Origin: Mycobacterium europaeum
GTDB lineage: Bacteria; Actinomycetota; Actinomycetes; Mycobacteriales; Mycobacteriaceae
Reading direction: 5' to 3'
NCBI RefSeq assembly: GCF_002102155.1
Contig: NZ_LQOU01000065.1
Span: forward strand, 1-64,000
Length of the DNA: 64,000 nucleotides
Of the stretch, positions 24,373 to 33,211 are shown piece after piece; the stretch's first letter is position 1; the number at the start of each line of letters is the position of its first letter. The translations under genes and the position numbers were made by a program. Below the pieces are notes generated by a model. The model was not told where the DNA came from and searched no databases. It was given only the letters and a program-made list of their open reading frames with translations.

Positions 24373-26412
24373 ATGACCAGAGCAACTGATGCCACCCGGC
24401 GCTCGCCGCGGCGTGTGTTCCGCGACCGCGCCGAAGCCGGCCGGGTTCTGGCGAACCTTCTCGGCGCCTACCGCGATCGGCACGACGTGATCGTGCTGGG
24501 GTTGGCGCGGGGCGGCGTACCCGTCGCCTGGGAGGTGGCGGCGGCGCTGCATGCGCCGCTGGACGCCTTCATCGTCCGCAAGCTCGGCGCTCCCGGCCAT
24601 GAGGAGTTCGCCGTGGGCGCACTGGCGAGCGGGGGTCGCGTCGTGGTCAACGACGACGTCGTGCGGGGCTTGCGCATCACCCCGCAGGAATTGCGCGCCG
24701 TCGCCGAACGCGAAGGCCGGGAACTGATCCGGCGCGAGGCCGCCTATCGCGACGGCCGTCCGCCCGTGGATGTCGCCGGCAAGACGGTCATCCTCGTCGA
24801 CGACGGCCTGGCCACCGGCGCGAGCATGTCCGCGGCCGTGCAGGCGCTGCGCGAAGCCGAACCCGCGCACATCGTCGTCGCCGTGCCGGCGGCACCGGAG
24901 TCGACGTGCCGGGAATTCGCCGGGCTGGTCGACGACGTCGTATGCGCGAGCATGCCCACCCCGTTCCTCGCCGTGGGGGAGTCGTTCTGGGATTTCCGCC
25001 AGGTCAGCGACGACGAGGTGCGTCGGCTGCTCGCCACCCCGACGATCGGGATCTCGGCGCCCGCCGCGGCGCGCACGCCCGCCGAGCTGATCGGCCGGGC
25101 GGCCATCGACGCGCCCGCGGGCGTCCCGCCCCGCGAGACGCTCGAGCAGCTGATCGGTGATGCGCGCATCGTGCTGATCGGCGAAAGTTCGCACGGCACA
25201 CATGAGTTCTACGAAGCGCGCGCGGAGATCACCAAGTGGCTGATCGAGGAGAAGGGGTTCTGTGCCGTCGCGGCGGAGGCCGACTGGCCCGACGCGTACC
25301 GGGTGAATCGCTACGTCCGCGGCATCGGCGACGACACCAGCGCCGACGGGGCGCTGAGCGGATTCGAGCGGTTCCCCGCCTGGATGTGGCGCAACACCGT
25401 CGTCCGTGACTTCGTCGAGTGGTTGCGCACCCGAAACCGGTTGCACGAGAACAACGGTCAGCGCCAGGCCGGATTCTACGGCCTGGATCTCTACAGCCTG
25501 CACCGGTCGATGCACGAAGTGATCGGCTACCTGGACAAGATCGACCCGAGGGCGGCGGCGCGGGCGCGGGAGCGCTACGCGTGCTTCGACCACGCGTCGG
25601 CGGACGACGGCCAGGCGTACGGGTTCTCGGCGGCGTTCGGCGCCGGGCCGTCGTGCGAGAAGGAAGCGATCGATCAGCTGGTCGACATCCAGCGCCACGC
25701 GTTGGCCTACGCGCGCCGGGACGGGCTGCTCGCCGAGGACGAACTGTTCTACGCCCACCAGAACGCCCAGACGGTGCACAACGCGGAGGTGTACTACCGG
25801 GCGATGTTCAGCGGGCGGGTCACCTCCTGGAACCTGCGGGACAAGCACATGGCGCAGACGCTCGAGGCGCTGCTCAAGCATCTGGACCGCCACCAGGATG
25901 TCCCGTCGGCGCGCATCGTGGTGTGGGCACACAACTCCCACGTCGGGGACGCGCGCGCCACCGAGGTGTGGTCGGACGGTCAACTCACCCTGGGGCAGCT
26001 GGCCCGGCAGCGGCACGGCGACGATTCGCGCCTGATCGGCTTCAGCACGTACTCGGGCACGGTCACCGCCGCCAGCGACTGGGGTGGCATCGCCGAACGA
26101 AAGGTCGTCCGCCCCGCGCTCAACGGCAGCATCGAAGAACTCCTGCACGAGACGGGCCGCGGCGAGTTCCTGGTGTCGCCGCACATCGGCTCGGGGGCCG
26201 CCGAGCCGCTGAGCGCGGTCCGGTTGGGGCGTGCCATCGGCGTGATCTACCGGCCCGAAACCGAGCGGCAGAGCCACTACTTCCACGTCCGGCCGGCCGA
26301 CCAGTTCGATGCGATGATCCACGTCGACAGGACCCGGGCGCTGCAACCGCTGGAGGTCACCAGCGTGTGGGTCGCCGGCGAAACGCCCGAAACGTACCCG
26401 AGCGGTCTCTAG
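24373..26412 (+). CDS. Fused phosphoribosyltransferase / erythromycin-esterase-like protein (Rv2030c homologue)
   Basis: This 679-residue two-domain protein has an N-terminal (1-210) phosphoribosyltransferase fold with the PRPP loop VILVDDGLATGAS near 138-150. The C-terminal (about 235-679) erythromycin-esterase-like domain has IGESSHGTHEFYEARAE, EADWPDAYRVNRY and the late WAHNSHVGDA histidine motif. Length and order match the DosR-regulon protein Rv2030c (about 681 residues). Substrates are unknown; the esterase-like domain need not act on macrolides. ATG 24373 matches the expected N-terminus, with AGAGG before it. pfkB follows 14 bp later. Confidence 0.9.
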   Translation: MTRATDATRRSPRRVFRDRAEAGRVLANLLGAYRDRHDVIVLGLARGGVPVAWEVAAALHAPLDAFIVRKLGAPGHEEFAVGALASGGRVVVNDDVVRGLRITPQELRAVAEREGRELIRREAAYRDGRPPVDVAGKTVILVDDGLATGASMSAAVQALREAEPAHIVVAVPAAPESTCREFAGLVDDVVCASMPTPFLAVGESFWDFRQVSDDEVRRLLATPTIGISAPAAARTPAELIGRAAIDAPAGVPPRETLEQLIGDARIVLIGESSHGTHEFYEARAEITKWLIEEKGFCAVAAEADWPDAYRVNRYVRGIGDDTSADGALSGFERFPAWMWRNTVVRDFVEWLRTRNRLHENNGQRQAGFYGLDLYSLHRSMHEVIGYLDKIDPRAAARARERYACFDHASADDGQAYGFSAAFGAGPSCEKEAIDQLVDIQRHALAYARRDGLLAEDELFYAHQNAQTVHNAEVYYRAMFSGRVTSWNLRDKHMAQTLEALLKHLDRHQDVPSARIVVWAHNSHVGDARATEVWSDGQLTLGQLARQRHGDDSRLIGFSTYSGTVTAASDWGGIAERKVVRPALNGSIEELLHETGRGEFLVSPHIGSGAAEPLSAVRLGRAIGVIYRPETERQSHYFHVRPADQFDAMIHVDRTRALQPLEVTSVWVAGETPETYPSGL

Positions 26413-26426
26413 GGGCGCCGACAGCA

Positions 26427-27431
26427 ATGGAGACGCCAGCCGAGGGGAACACGCGCCGCACGCAGATCGTGACGCTGACCATGAACCCGGCGCTCGACAT
26501 CACGACCAGCGTCGGCGTCGTGCGGCCGACCGACAAATTGCGCTGTTCCGCGACGCGCTACGACCCGGGTGGGGGCGGCATCAACGTCGCCCGGGTCGCG
26601 TGGGTCCTGGGCGCCTCGGTGCTGGCGCTGTTTCCCGCGGGCGGCTCGCACGGCGGCCTCCTGACGACTCTGCTCAGCGACGCGGAGGTGCCGTTTCGGC
26701 GGATTCCGATCGACGCGCAGACGCGGGAGAGCTTCACCGTCAACGAGACCAGCACCGGCCAGCAATACCGGTTCGTCCTGCCGGGCCCGCAGTTGACCGG
26801 TGCGGAGCAGGAGCAATGCCTCGACCTGCTGCGGATCGCGGCCGAATCGGCCGGATTCGTCGTGGCAAGCGGCAGCCTGCCGCCGGGTGTGCCGGCCGAC
26901 TACTACCAGGGCGTCGCCGATATCTGCCGGCAGCTGGGCGTGCCGCTCATCTTGGACACGTCCGGCGGGGGCCTGCAGCACATCTCGTCGGGGGTGTACC
27001 TCCTCAAGGCGAGCGTGCGGGAACTGAGGGAATGCGTCGGGCGCCGGCTCGCCACCGAGCCCGAGCAGTTCGCCGCCGCCCATGAGCTGATCGACCGCGG
27101 CGTGGCGCGAGTGGTCGTGGTGTCCCTGGGTTCGTACGGTGCGCTGCTGGCCACACGCCATACCAGCCAGCGGTTTTCGGCCATACCCATGTCAGGCGGG
27201 AGCGGCGTCGGAGCGGGCGACGCGATGGTTGCCGCAATCACGGTGGCGCTCAGCCGCGGATGGCCGCTGGCGAAGTCCGTGCGGTTCGGCATCGCCGCGG
27301 GCACGGCGATGCTGATGACGCCCGGGACGGCGGTCTGCGACCGCGCGGACGTGGAGCGGCTTTTCGACCTCGTCGGCGAAGCCTACGACGTCAGTGACGT
27401 TGGGACGAAAGGCATCCGGGCTGAGGCCTAA
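26427..27431 (+). CDS. pfkB: PfkB-family phosphofructokinase-like sugar kinase (Rv2029c homologue)
   Basis: This 334-residue PfkB kinase begins with TLTMNPALDITTSVG, then DPGGGGINVARVAWVLGAS for substrate binding. The anion-hole/base motif is GSGVGAGDAMVAAITVAL, holding the catalytic aspartate (GAGD). Rv2029c is the DosR-induced phosphofructokinase homologue of the same length and context. It would phosphorylate fructose-6-phosphate or a related sugar phosphate with ATP, keeping glycolysis running in hypoxia. It is placed between the Rv2030c and Rv2028c homologues as in M. tuberculosis. Confidence 0.9.
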   Translation: METPAEGNTRRTQIVTLTMNPALDITTSVGVVRPTDKLRCSATRYDPGGGGINVARVAWVLGASVLALFPAGGSHGGLLTTLLSDAEVPFRRIPIDAQTRESFTVNETSTGQQYRFVLPGPQLTGAEQEQCLDLLRIAAESAGFVVASGSLPPGVPADYYQGVADICRQLGVPLILDTSGGGLQHISSGVYLLKASVRELRECVGRRLATEPEQFAAAHELIDRGVARVVVVSLGSYGALLATRHTSQRFSAIPMSGGSGVGAGDAMVAAITVALSRGWPLAKSVRFGIAAGTAMLMTPGTAVCDRADVERLFDLVGEAYDVSDVGTKGIRAEA

Positions 27432-27501
27432 CGGCCCCTCCGCAACGGCGACGGGCGCAATATCCTGGCGGGCAGCGATGGAAATCACCTCAGGAGCCGA
27501 C

Positions 27502-28272
27502 ATGACGGAGCTGGACGCCAAGTCAGTGGTCGTGGGCGTCAACGGCTCGCAAGCCGCGGTGAACGCCGCCCGGTGGGCGGTCGACGAGGCGGTGAGTCGG
27601 CAGCTGCCCCTACGCCTTGTTTACGTCATCGCCGCCCGGGAGGCGGCGGGCGAGGTGGTGCCCGCCTCCGAGTGGGAGCTCGAGCGCGCGGAAACGGCGC
27701 TGTCGCAAGCGGAGTGGGCCCTGCAGCGGTCGCCGAGGCCGGTCGAGGTGGAGACGGCGATCCTCTCGGGGGACCCGGCGCAAGTGCTGGCAGACCAGTC
27801 GCAGGACGCGGCGCTGGTTTGCGTCGGCACCGCCAGGCGGGGATGGGTCTCCGACGGGTTGCTGGGCCCCACCGCGGCGGGCCTGGTGGCACACGCGCAC
27901 TGCCCGGTAGCCGTCATCCGCACCAATCCCGACGGATCGCCGATGGAACTCGGTGTGATCGCCGTGGTGCTCAACGATGACCCCGACAACGACGAGGTTG
28001 TGCACCAGGCCATGGAGGAAGGGCGGCGCAGGCACGCCACGGTGCGCCAGATCGACCGCCGCCTGAACAGCTGGGTCCGCCGTTACCCCGATGTCTACGT
28101 CCAGACCGTCGCCGCCGGAACCGGCGCCAAACACGGCGAAACGCCCGGTGGCGCGATCGAATTGGCGGTGGTGGGCAGTGCCGATGCCGACGAGATGGTG
28201 GGGTTGGCCACCCCGAATTGCCATCCGATCGTCGGCTACCCCGACTGTTCGGTGCTTGTGCTCCGCCACTAG
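27502..28272 (+). CDS. Universal stress protein (Rv2028c-like)
   Basis: This 256-residue USP has VVVGVNGSQAAVNAARWAVD at the N-terminus and VCVGTARRGWVSDGLLGPTA as a variant ATP loop, followed by AHCPVAVIR. A degenerate second half ends YPDCSVLVLRH. The order Rv2030c-Rv2029c-Rv2028c is conserved. CAGGAG at 27491-27496 supports ATG 27502 over in-frame ATG 27478. It follows pfkB by 70 bp and precedes another USP by 7 bp. The glycine pattern is partly altered, so ATP binding is uncertain. Confidence 0.85.
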   Translation: MTELDAKSVVVGVNGSQAAVNAARWAVDEAVSRQLPLRLVYVIAAREAAGEVVPASEWELERAETALSQAEWALQRSPRPVEVETAILSGDPAQVLADQSQDAALVCVGTARRGWVSDGLLGPTAAGLVAHAHCPVAVIRTNPDGSPMELGVIAVVLNDDPDNDEVVHQAMEEGRRRHATVRQIDRRLNSWVRRYPDVYVQTVAAGTGAKHGETPGGAIELAVVGSADADEMVGLATPNCHPIVGYPDCSVLVLRH

Positions 28273-28279
28273 AAGACCG

Positions 28280-29104
28280 ATGACCGAGTCAGCCAGGACC
28301 CAGTCGATCGTCGCCGGTATCGATGGCTCCAAGGCGGCGGTCCGCGCTGCCCTGTGGGGGGTCGACGAGGCGGTTAGCCGCGGTGTTCCGCTGCGCCTCC
28401 TGCACGTGACCGAGCGCAAAGGCGGCGCCGAACACGCGGAACTGGCGGTTCGGCAGGCGGTGACGGCGATTCGGGCGACGGGCAAGCCGGTGCAGATCGA
28501 GACGGAGGTCGTCGCCGGACCCGCGGTCGGGTCGCTGATTCGCGCGTCGGCGTCGGCGGCCATGGTCTGCGTGGGAGCCGTGGGACTGCGCCACTTCCAA
28601 CCGGGCCGGGCCGGCTCCACCGCCGCGGCCCTGGCCACATCGTCGCACTGCCCGGTGGGGATCGTCCGCGGCCGGGACGGTCACCGCCCGCAACCCGGGG
28701 ACAAGGCTGTCGTCGAGATCGACGGGTCCGCGGACCCGCATCTGCTCGATGCCGCCATCGACGAGGCCCTGCTGCGTGGCACCACCCTCGAGGCGGTCAT
28801 CTCGCGACGGATCGGCCCGGCGGAGCGCGGTGTGGGGGCCGGCGAGGCCGATCGCCGGGCGCTCGCGGACCTGGATCGCCGGCTGGCCCGGTGGAAGCGG
28901 CGCCATCCGCAACTGCGCGTCGAGTCGGTCGCCGTGCACGTCGGCCTGTTGCAATACCTGGCCGGCCCCCGCGGGCCGGTCGGCTTGGTGATCGTCGGCG
29001 CCCACAATCGTGCGCATGTGGCCGAGCTCGTCGGACCGGTCGGCAGCTCGGTGATGCAGGACGCCAACTGTTCGCTGTTGGTGGTAAATCGGCAACACTT
29101 GTGA
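28280..29104 (+). CDS. Universal stress protein upstream of dosR (Rv3134c homologue)
   Basis: This 274-residue protein starts MTESARTQSIVAGIDGSKAA and has ALWGVDEAVSRGVPLRLLHV. A degenerate second domain ends DANCSLLVVNRQHL. Position immediately before dosR, size and sequence match Rv3134c, the first gene of the M. tuberculosis Rv3134c-dosR-dosS operon. Here it is preceded at 7 bp by the Rv2028c-like gene, so dosR lies at the end of a longer run beginning at 24373. No DosR box is visible directly upstream. The ATP loop (GAVGLRHFQPGRAGSTA) is only partly conserved. Confidence 0.88.
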   Translation: MTESARTQSIVAGIDGSKAAVRAALWGVDEAVSRGVPLRLLHVTERKGGAEHAELAVRQAVTAIRATGKPVQIETEVVAGPAVGSLIRASASAAMVCVGAVGLRHFQPGRAGSTAAALATSSHCPVGIVRGRDGHRPQPGDKAVVEIDGSADPHLLDAAIDEALLRGTTLEAVISRRIGPAERGVGAGEADRRALADLDRRLARWKRRHPQLRVESVAVHVGLLQYLAGPRGPVGLVIVGAHNRAHVAELVGPVGSSVMQDANCSLLVVNRQHL

Positions 29105-29162
29105 CCCTGGACGATGATGGAGATGTGATATCCAGGTCGTATGACCGGCGAAAGGGCTCGTA

Positions 29163-29831
29163 ATGGTTAAGGTTTTCCTGGTCGATGACCATGAAGTCGT
29201 CCGGCGCGGCCTCGCCGACCTATTGGCCTCCGACCCCGAGCTGGAAATCGTCGGCGAGGCGGGCTCCGTCTCGGAAGCCAAGGCGCGGATACCGGCGCTG
29301 CGACCCGACGTCGCCGTGCTCGACGTGCGGCTTCCGGACGGCAACGGCATCGAGCTGTGCCGTGACCTGGTGTCCGATCATCCCGATCTGCGCTGCCTGA
29401 TGCTGACGTCGTTCACCTCCGACGAGGCGATGCTCGAGGCCATCCTGGCCGGGGCCAGCGGCTACGTCGTCAAGGACATCAAGGGGATGGAGCTGGCCCA
29501 CGCCATCAAGGAGGTCGGCGCCGGAAAATCCCTGCTGGACAACCGGGCGGCGGCCGCGCTGATGGCGAAGCTCCGCGGTGCGGCCGAACGCGAAGACCCG
29601 CTGTCGGGGCTCACCGAGCAGGAGCGAACGCTGCTGGGGCTACTCAGCGAGGGCCTGACCAACAGGCAAATCGCGGCCCGGATGTTCCTCGCCGAGAAGA
29701 CGGTGAAGAACTACGTGTCGCGGCTGCTGGCCAAGCTGGGTATGGAACGCCGTACCCAGGCGGCGGTATTCGCGTCCAAGCTGGACCAACAGTCCGGCCA
29801 GACCCAGACGCCGGCGGCGCCGCCCGACTAG
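29163..29831 (+). CDS. dosR: DosR/DevR hypoxia response regulator
   Basis: This 222-residue NarL-family regulator has a receiver domain with acidic pocket Asp8/Asp9, phospho-acceptor Asp54 (AVLDVRLPDG), Thr82 and Lys104. The C-terminal LuxR-type helix-turn-helix has recognition-helix residues Lys179, Lys182 and Asn183 (AEKTVKNYVSRLL), and Thr198. All match the M. tuberculosis DosR numbering. It activates the dormancy regulon by binding the GGGACT-WW-AGTCCC boxes found across this window. Start ATG 29163 follows a weak AAAGGG. It is 58 bp downstream of the Rv3134c homologue. dosS follows only after 126 bp, not overlapping as in M. tuberculosis. Confidence 0.97.
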   Translation: MVKVFLVDDHEVVRRGLADLLASDPELEIVGEAGSVSEAKARIPALRPDVAVLDVRLPDGNGIELCRDLVSDHPDLRCLMLTSFTSDEAMLEAILAGASGYVVKDIKGMELAHAIKEVGAGKSLLDNRAAAALMAKLRGAAEREDPLSGLTEQERTLLGLLSEGLTNRQIAARMFLAEKTVKNYVSRLLAKLGMERRTQAAVFASKLDQQSGQTQTPAAPPD

Positions 29832-29957
29832 CCGGCGGCCACGAAACGCCACGCGCCCGCCGCCGACTCTTCGCTTGGGCGCTTGACAAATTGCGACTAG
29901 GCTGGTCTGACCATCGGTCATGGCGCCGTGTCTAAAGCAGCGGGGAGGTCGGTCGCA
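29832..29957. other. dosR-dosS intergenic region
   Basis: This 126-bp gap between dosR and dosS contains a TTGACA hexamer at 29883-29888, which could be a -35 element. No convincing -10 hexamer stands 17 bp after it. GGGGAGG (29942-29948) is the dosS ribosome site. No DosR box is seen. It suggests separate or supplementary expression of dosS. Confidence 0.4.
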
Positions 29958-31667
29958 ATGACGAGCGACGATAGCGGCTCGGCATTCGCCGGACTCGGCC
30001 AGCGCGGCCTGGTGAGCAGGATGCACGAGCAACTCGACGAGTTGCTGGCGGCCCGCGATCAAATGGAGCAGCTGCTGCACGTCATCGTCGAGATCGGCGC
30101 GGGGCTCGACCTCGACGCCACCCTGCACCGGATCATCTCGGCGGCCAGGAGACTGGCGTCCGCCCCCTACGGCGCCCTGGCCGTCCGTGACCCCGAGGGC
30201 AACCTGCTCTCCTTCGTCCACGAGGGCATCGACGCGGAGACGGCGTCGCGCATCGGGCACCTGCCGGTGGGCAAGGGCCTGCTGAGCCTGTCCATGCTGG
30301 ACACGCCGGCGTTGCGGATGGCAGACCTGACCACCCATCCGGCAGCCGTCGGCTTCCCCGAACACCACCCCCCGATGCGTGCCTTCCTCGCGGTCCCGAT
30401 CACCATCCGCGACAACGTGTTCGGCAACCTCTACCTCACCCACGTCGAGCCCGGCCGGGTGTTCTCCGACTCCGACGAGGTGGCCGCCCGGGCGCTGGCG
30501 TTCGCCGCCGCGATCGCCATCGACAACGCGCAGGTGTTCGAACGCGAGCGCACCACCGCCAAGTGGATGGAGGCCAGCCGCGAAATCACCACCGCGCTGC
30601 TGTCCGATTCCGAGCCGCACCGCCGCCCCCTGCAGTTGATCGCCGAACGGGCCCGGGCCCTGACCGATGCCGAGCAGGCGATCGTCCTGGTGCCCGCCGA
30701 TCCCGACGCGCCCGAGGACGAGGTCGACACGCTGGTGGTCTCGGCGGGGGTGGGGCTGCACGCCGCCGAGGTGGTCGGCCAACGGGTGCCGGTGGACGGC
30801 TCCACCAGCGGCGCCGTCTTCCGCTCCGGCGAACCGCTGATCACCGAGAGCCTGCGGTATCCGATTCAGGCCTTCACCGACGTCGGGCAGCGCCCGGCGA
30901 TCCTCATGCCGCTGCGCGCCCACGACGAGGTCGTCGGCGTGATCGCCATCGCCCGCGGGAGCCACGAGCCGCCCTTCGACGAGAGCTACCTTGACCTGGT
31001 CAGCGATTTCGCCACCCACGCCGCGATAGCGCTGGTGCTCGCCTCGGCTCGTGACGACGCGCGCCAGGTGACCATCTTGGCCGAGCGCGAACGCATCGCG
31101 CACGACCTGCACGACCACGTGATCCAGCGGCTCTTCGCCGCCGGCATGGATTTGCAGGGAACGCTCGCCCGGGCGCGCAACCCGGAGGTGTCCGACCGGC
31201 TCAACCGCACGCTCGACGACCTCCAAACCATCATCGAAGAGATCCGCACGACGATCTTCCAGCTGAAATCCCCGCCGGGGAAGAACGACTTCCGGCACCG
31301 CATCCAGCAGGTGGTTGCCGACCTGACCGAGAACCGCGACATCGTGACCACCCTGCGCATGCACGGACCGATGACCGCCGTCGGCGGCGAGCTGGCCGAC
31401 CACGCCGAGGCGGTGACCGCGGAGGCCGTCAGCAACGCCCTGCGCCACTCCGGCGCGTCGCGGCTGACCGTCGAGATCAGCGTCGCCGACATGTTCGTCC
31501 TCGACATCGTCGACAACGGCTCCGGCATACCTGCCGGCAACACGCGCCACAGTGGTTTGGCCAACATGAAGCGCCGCGCCGAACAACTCGGCGGTGCTTG
31601 CGAGATCACCCAGCCGCCGGAGGGCGGTACCCGGGTCCACTGGGTGGCGCCCATCATCGACCGGTAG
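29958..31667 (+). CDS. dosS: DosS/DosT-type haem sensor histidine kinase
   Basis: This 569-residue kinase has two GAF domains. The first (about 60-200) has HLPVGKGLLSL and the haem-binding HHPPMRAFLAVP, with proximal histidine His137 equivalent to DosS His149. A second GAF (about 225-360) follows. The HisKA_3 dimerisation domain has the phospho-histidine His385 in HDLHDHVIQRLF, and the HATPase ends with VDNGSGIP and GLANMKRRAEQLGG. It senses O2, NO or CO and redox state through haem and phosphorylates DosR. ATG 29958 with GGGGAGG upstream is chosen over 29928. Whether it is the DosS or DosT orthologue is not certain. Confidence 0.93.
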   Translation: MTSDDSGSAFAGLGQRGLVSRMHEQLDELLAARDQMEQLLHVIVEIGAGLDLDATLHRIISAARRLASAPYGALAVRDPEGNLLSFVHEGIDAETASRIGHLPVGKGLLSLSMLDTPALRMADLTTHPAAVGFPEHHPPMRAFLAVPITIRDNVFGNLYLTHVEPGRVFSDSDEVAARALAFAAAIAIDNAQVFERERTTAKWMEASREITTALLSDSEPHRRPLQLIAERARALTDAEQAIVLVPADPDAPEDEVDTLVVSAGVGLHAAEVVGQRVPVDGSTSGAVFRSGEPLITESLRYPIQAFTDVGQRPAILMPLRAHDEVVGVIAIARGSHEPPFDESYLDLVSDFATHAAIALVLASARDDARQVTILAERERIAHDLHDHVIQRLFAAGMDLQGTLARARNPEVSDRLNRTLDDLQTIIEEIRTTIFQLKSPPGKNDFRHRIQQVVADLTENRDIVTTLRMHGPMTAVGGELADHAEAVTAEAVSNALRHSGASRLTVEISVADMFVLDIVDNGSGIPAGNTRHSGLANMKRRAEQLGGACEITQPPEGGTRVHWVAPIIDR

Positions 31668-31681
31668 CGATCGTTCGCGCC

Positions 31682-31716
31682 GGGACCAATGGGAGGGACC
31701 GGGGGTCTAACGACCC
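31682..31716. promoter_or_regulatory. DosR-box cluster upstream of GNAT gene
   Basis: Three GGGAC or GGGTC half-sites follow one another: GGGACCAATGGGAG (31682), GGGACCGG (31695) and GGGTCTAACGACCC (31703-31716, the best). GATTAGCCT at 31738-31746 could be the -10, placing a start at or next to GTG 31754. Confidence 0.6.
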
Positions 31717-31753
31717 TGCCCAACCGCGTCGCCCGACGATTAGCCTCGGTCAG

Positions 31754-32287
31754 GTGACTGATCGGCCGGTGGACGTTGCGGCTACGGCCCGGCTACTCGA
31801 CGGGCGCCTGGTGACGTTGCGGTCCCTCGCGGCCATCGACGCCGACGCCGTCCTGGCGCTGCACGAACACCTCTCCGACCACGACCGCTACTTCCGCTTC
31901 TTCACGCTGCAGCTGTCGCCGCTGCACGATCTCGTCGCCATGCTCACCGAGCCCGCGGACGGGTTGTACGCCCTGGGGGCCTTCGATGCCGGGCGGCTGA
32001 TCGGCGTGGCCCACTGCGTCGTCCTCGAGGACCCAAAGGTCGCCGAGATCGCGATCGTGGTGGCGCACGAGGACCATTCGATGGGCGTGGGCACCGCCCT
32101 GCTCAAGCACCTCGCTCCCATCGCCAGAGCTCACGGGATCGCGCGGTTCGTCGCGGACGTCCTCGGCGAGAATCACCTCATGCTCACGGTTTTCTTCGAT
32201 CTCGGCTGGCCATGCCGGCCGATTGATTACGGATCGATTCGTCACCTCGAGATCGAGCTACCGGAATTCGACGAGGCGCCGGCATAA
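31754..32287 (+). CDS. GNAT-family N-acetyltransferase
   Basis: This 177-residue acetyltransferase has the GNAT core: RLLDGRLVTLRSLAAIDADA, a mid strand GVAHCVVL, and the acetyl-CoA loop EDHSMGVGTALLKHLAPIA. The acceptor could be a protein lysine or a small molecule; similar GNAT modules occur in mycobacterial protein acetyltransferases, here without a cyclic-nucleotide domain. GTG 31754 is used; it has no ribosome site and lies at the expected transcription start, so the message may be leaderless. A DosR-box cluster is 38 bp upstream. A USP gene follows 11 bp later. Confidence 0.82.
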   Translation: MTDRPVDVAATARLLDGRLVTLRSLAAIDADAVLALHEHLSDHDRYFRFFTLQLSPLHDLVAMLTEPADGLYALGAFDAGRLIGVAHCVVLEDPKVAEIAIVVAHEDHSMGVGTALLKHLAPIARAHGIARFVADVLGENHLMLTVFFDLGWPCRPIDYGSIRHLEIELPEFDEAPA

Positions 32288-32298
32288 AGGAGCAGGAG

Positions 32299-33177
32299 AT
32301 GGCGGAAAGCGGGAAGAAGCACGGGGTGTTGGTGTGTGTCGACGGGTCGGCGGCGTCCGACGCCGCCGTCGCCTGGGGGGCCCGCGAGGCGGTCATGCGT
32401 GGCATGCCCATCACGCTGATGCACGCCGTCCCGCCGGTCGTGGTCGGGTGGCCGGTGGGCCAACTGTACGCGGACATGCCCGAGTGGCAGCAGGACAGCG
32501 CCCAGCACGTCATCGACCAGGCCCGCGCGGCGCTCGCCGCCAGCCTGGGGGGCGCCGAACCGCCCGAGATACGCACCCGGACCGTGTATTCGGCGATCGT
32601 CCCGGCACTGATCGAGGCCTCCGGGGACGCCTGGATGCTCGTCGCCGGAAGCCAGGGGCTCGGTGCCCTCGGGCGCCTGCTGCTCGGCTCGGTGACGACG
32701 GGACTCGTCCACTACGCGCACTGTCCGGTGGCGGTCATCCACTCCGGCGAGGGCGCGGCGCCGGACCCCGGCGCGCCCGTGCTGCTGGGCGTCGACGGAT
32801 CCCCGGCGTCGGAAGCCGCGACCGCGATCGCCTTCGACGAGGCGTCGCGCCGGAAAGTGGGGCTGGTGGCGCTGCACGTGTGGAGCGATGTGGGGGTGTT
32901 TCCCATCCTCGGCATGGACTGGCATGACCGCGAGAAGGAAGGGCAGGAGATCCTCGCCGAGCGCCTGGCCGGCTGGCAGGAACGCTATCCCGACGTGCAT
33001 GTGGAGCGGAAACTGTTCTGCGACAAGCCCTCCGAGTGGCTGCTGAAGGAATCCGAACACGCTCAGCTGGTGGTGGTCGGCAGCCGCGGCCGGGGCGGAT
33101 TCCCCGGGATGTTGCTCGGCTCGGTGAGTTCCGCGGTGGCGCAGTCGGCCCGCGTCCCGGTGCTGGTCGTCCGTTGA
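32299..33177 (+). CDS. Tandem-domain universal stress protein (Rv2623/Rv1996 type)
   Basis: This 292-residue protein has two complete USP domains. Domain 1 is GVLVCVDGSAASDAAVAW to GSQGLGALGRLLLGSV. Domain 2 is VLLGVDGSPASEAATAIAF to GSRGRGGFPGMLLGSVSSA. Both keep the G-2x-G-9x-G-S ATP signature, so both probably bind ATP, as in Rv2623, which slows growth. AAAGGAGCAGGAG precedes ATG 32299. It lies in a GNAT-USP-STAS run with gaps of 11 and 34 bp. Domain 2 is very similar to domain 2 of the copy at 38349 (shared AGWQERYPDV). Confidence 0.92.
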   Translation: MAESGKKHGVLVCVDGSAASDAAVAWGAREAVMRGMPITLMHAVPPVVVGWPVGQLYADMPEWQQDSAQHVIDQARAALAASLGGAEPPEIRTRTVYSAIVPALIEASGDAWMLVAGSQGLGALGRLLLGSVTTGLVHYAHCPVAVIHSGEGAAPDPGAPVLLGVDGSPASEAATAIAFDEASRRKVGLVALHVWSDVGVFPILGMDWHDREKEGQEILAERLAGWQERYPDVHVERKLFCDKPSEWLLKESEHAQLVVVGSRGRGGFPGMLLGSVSSAVAQSARVPVLVVR

Positions 33178-33211
33178 CGAAGAGAATCGCTGGCGTTGCA
33201 GGAGGCTGGTC

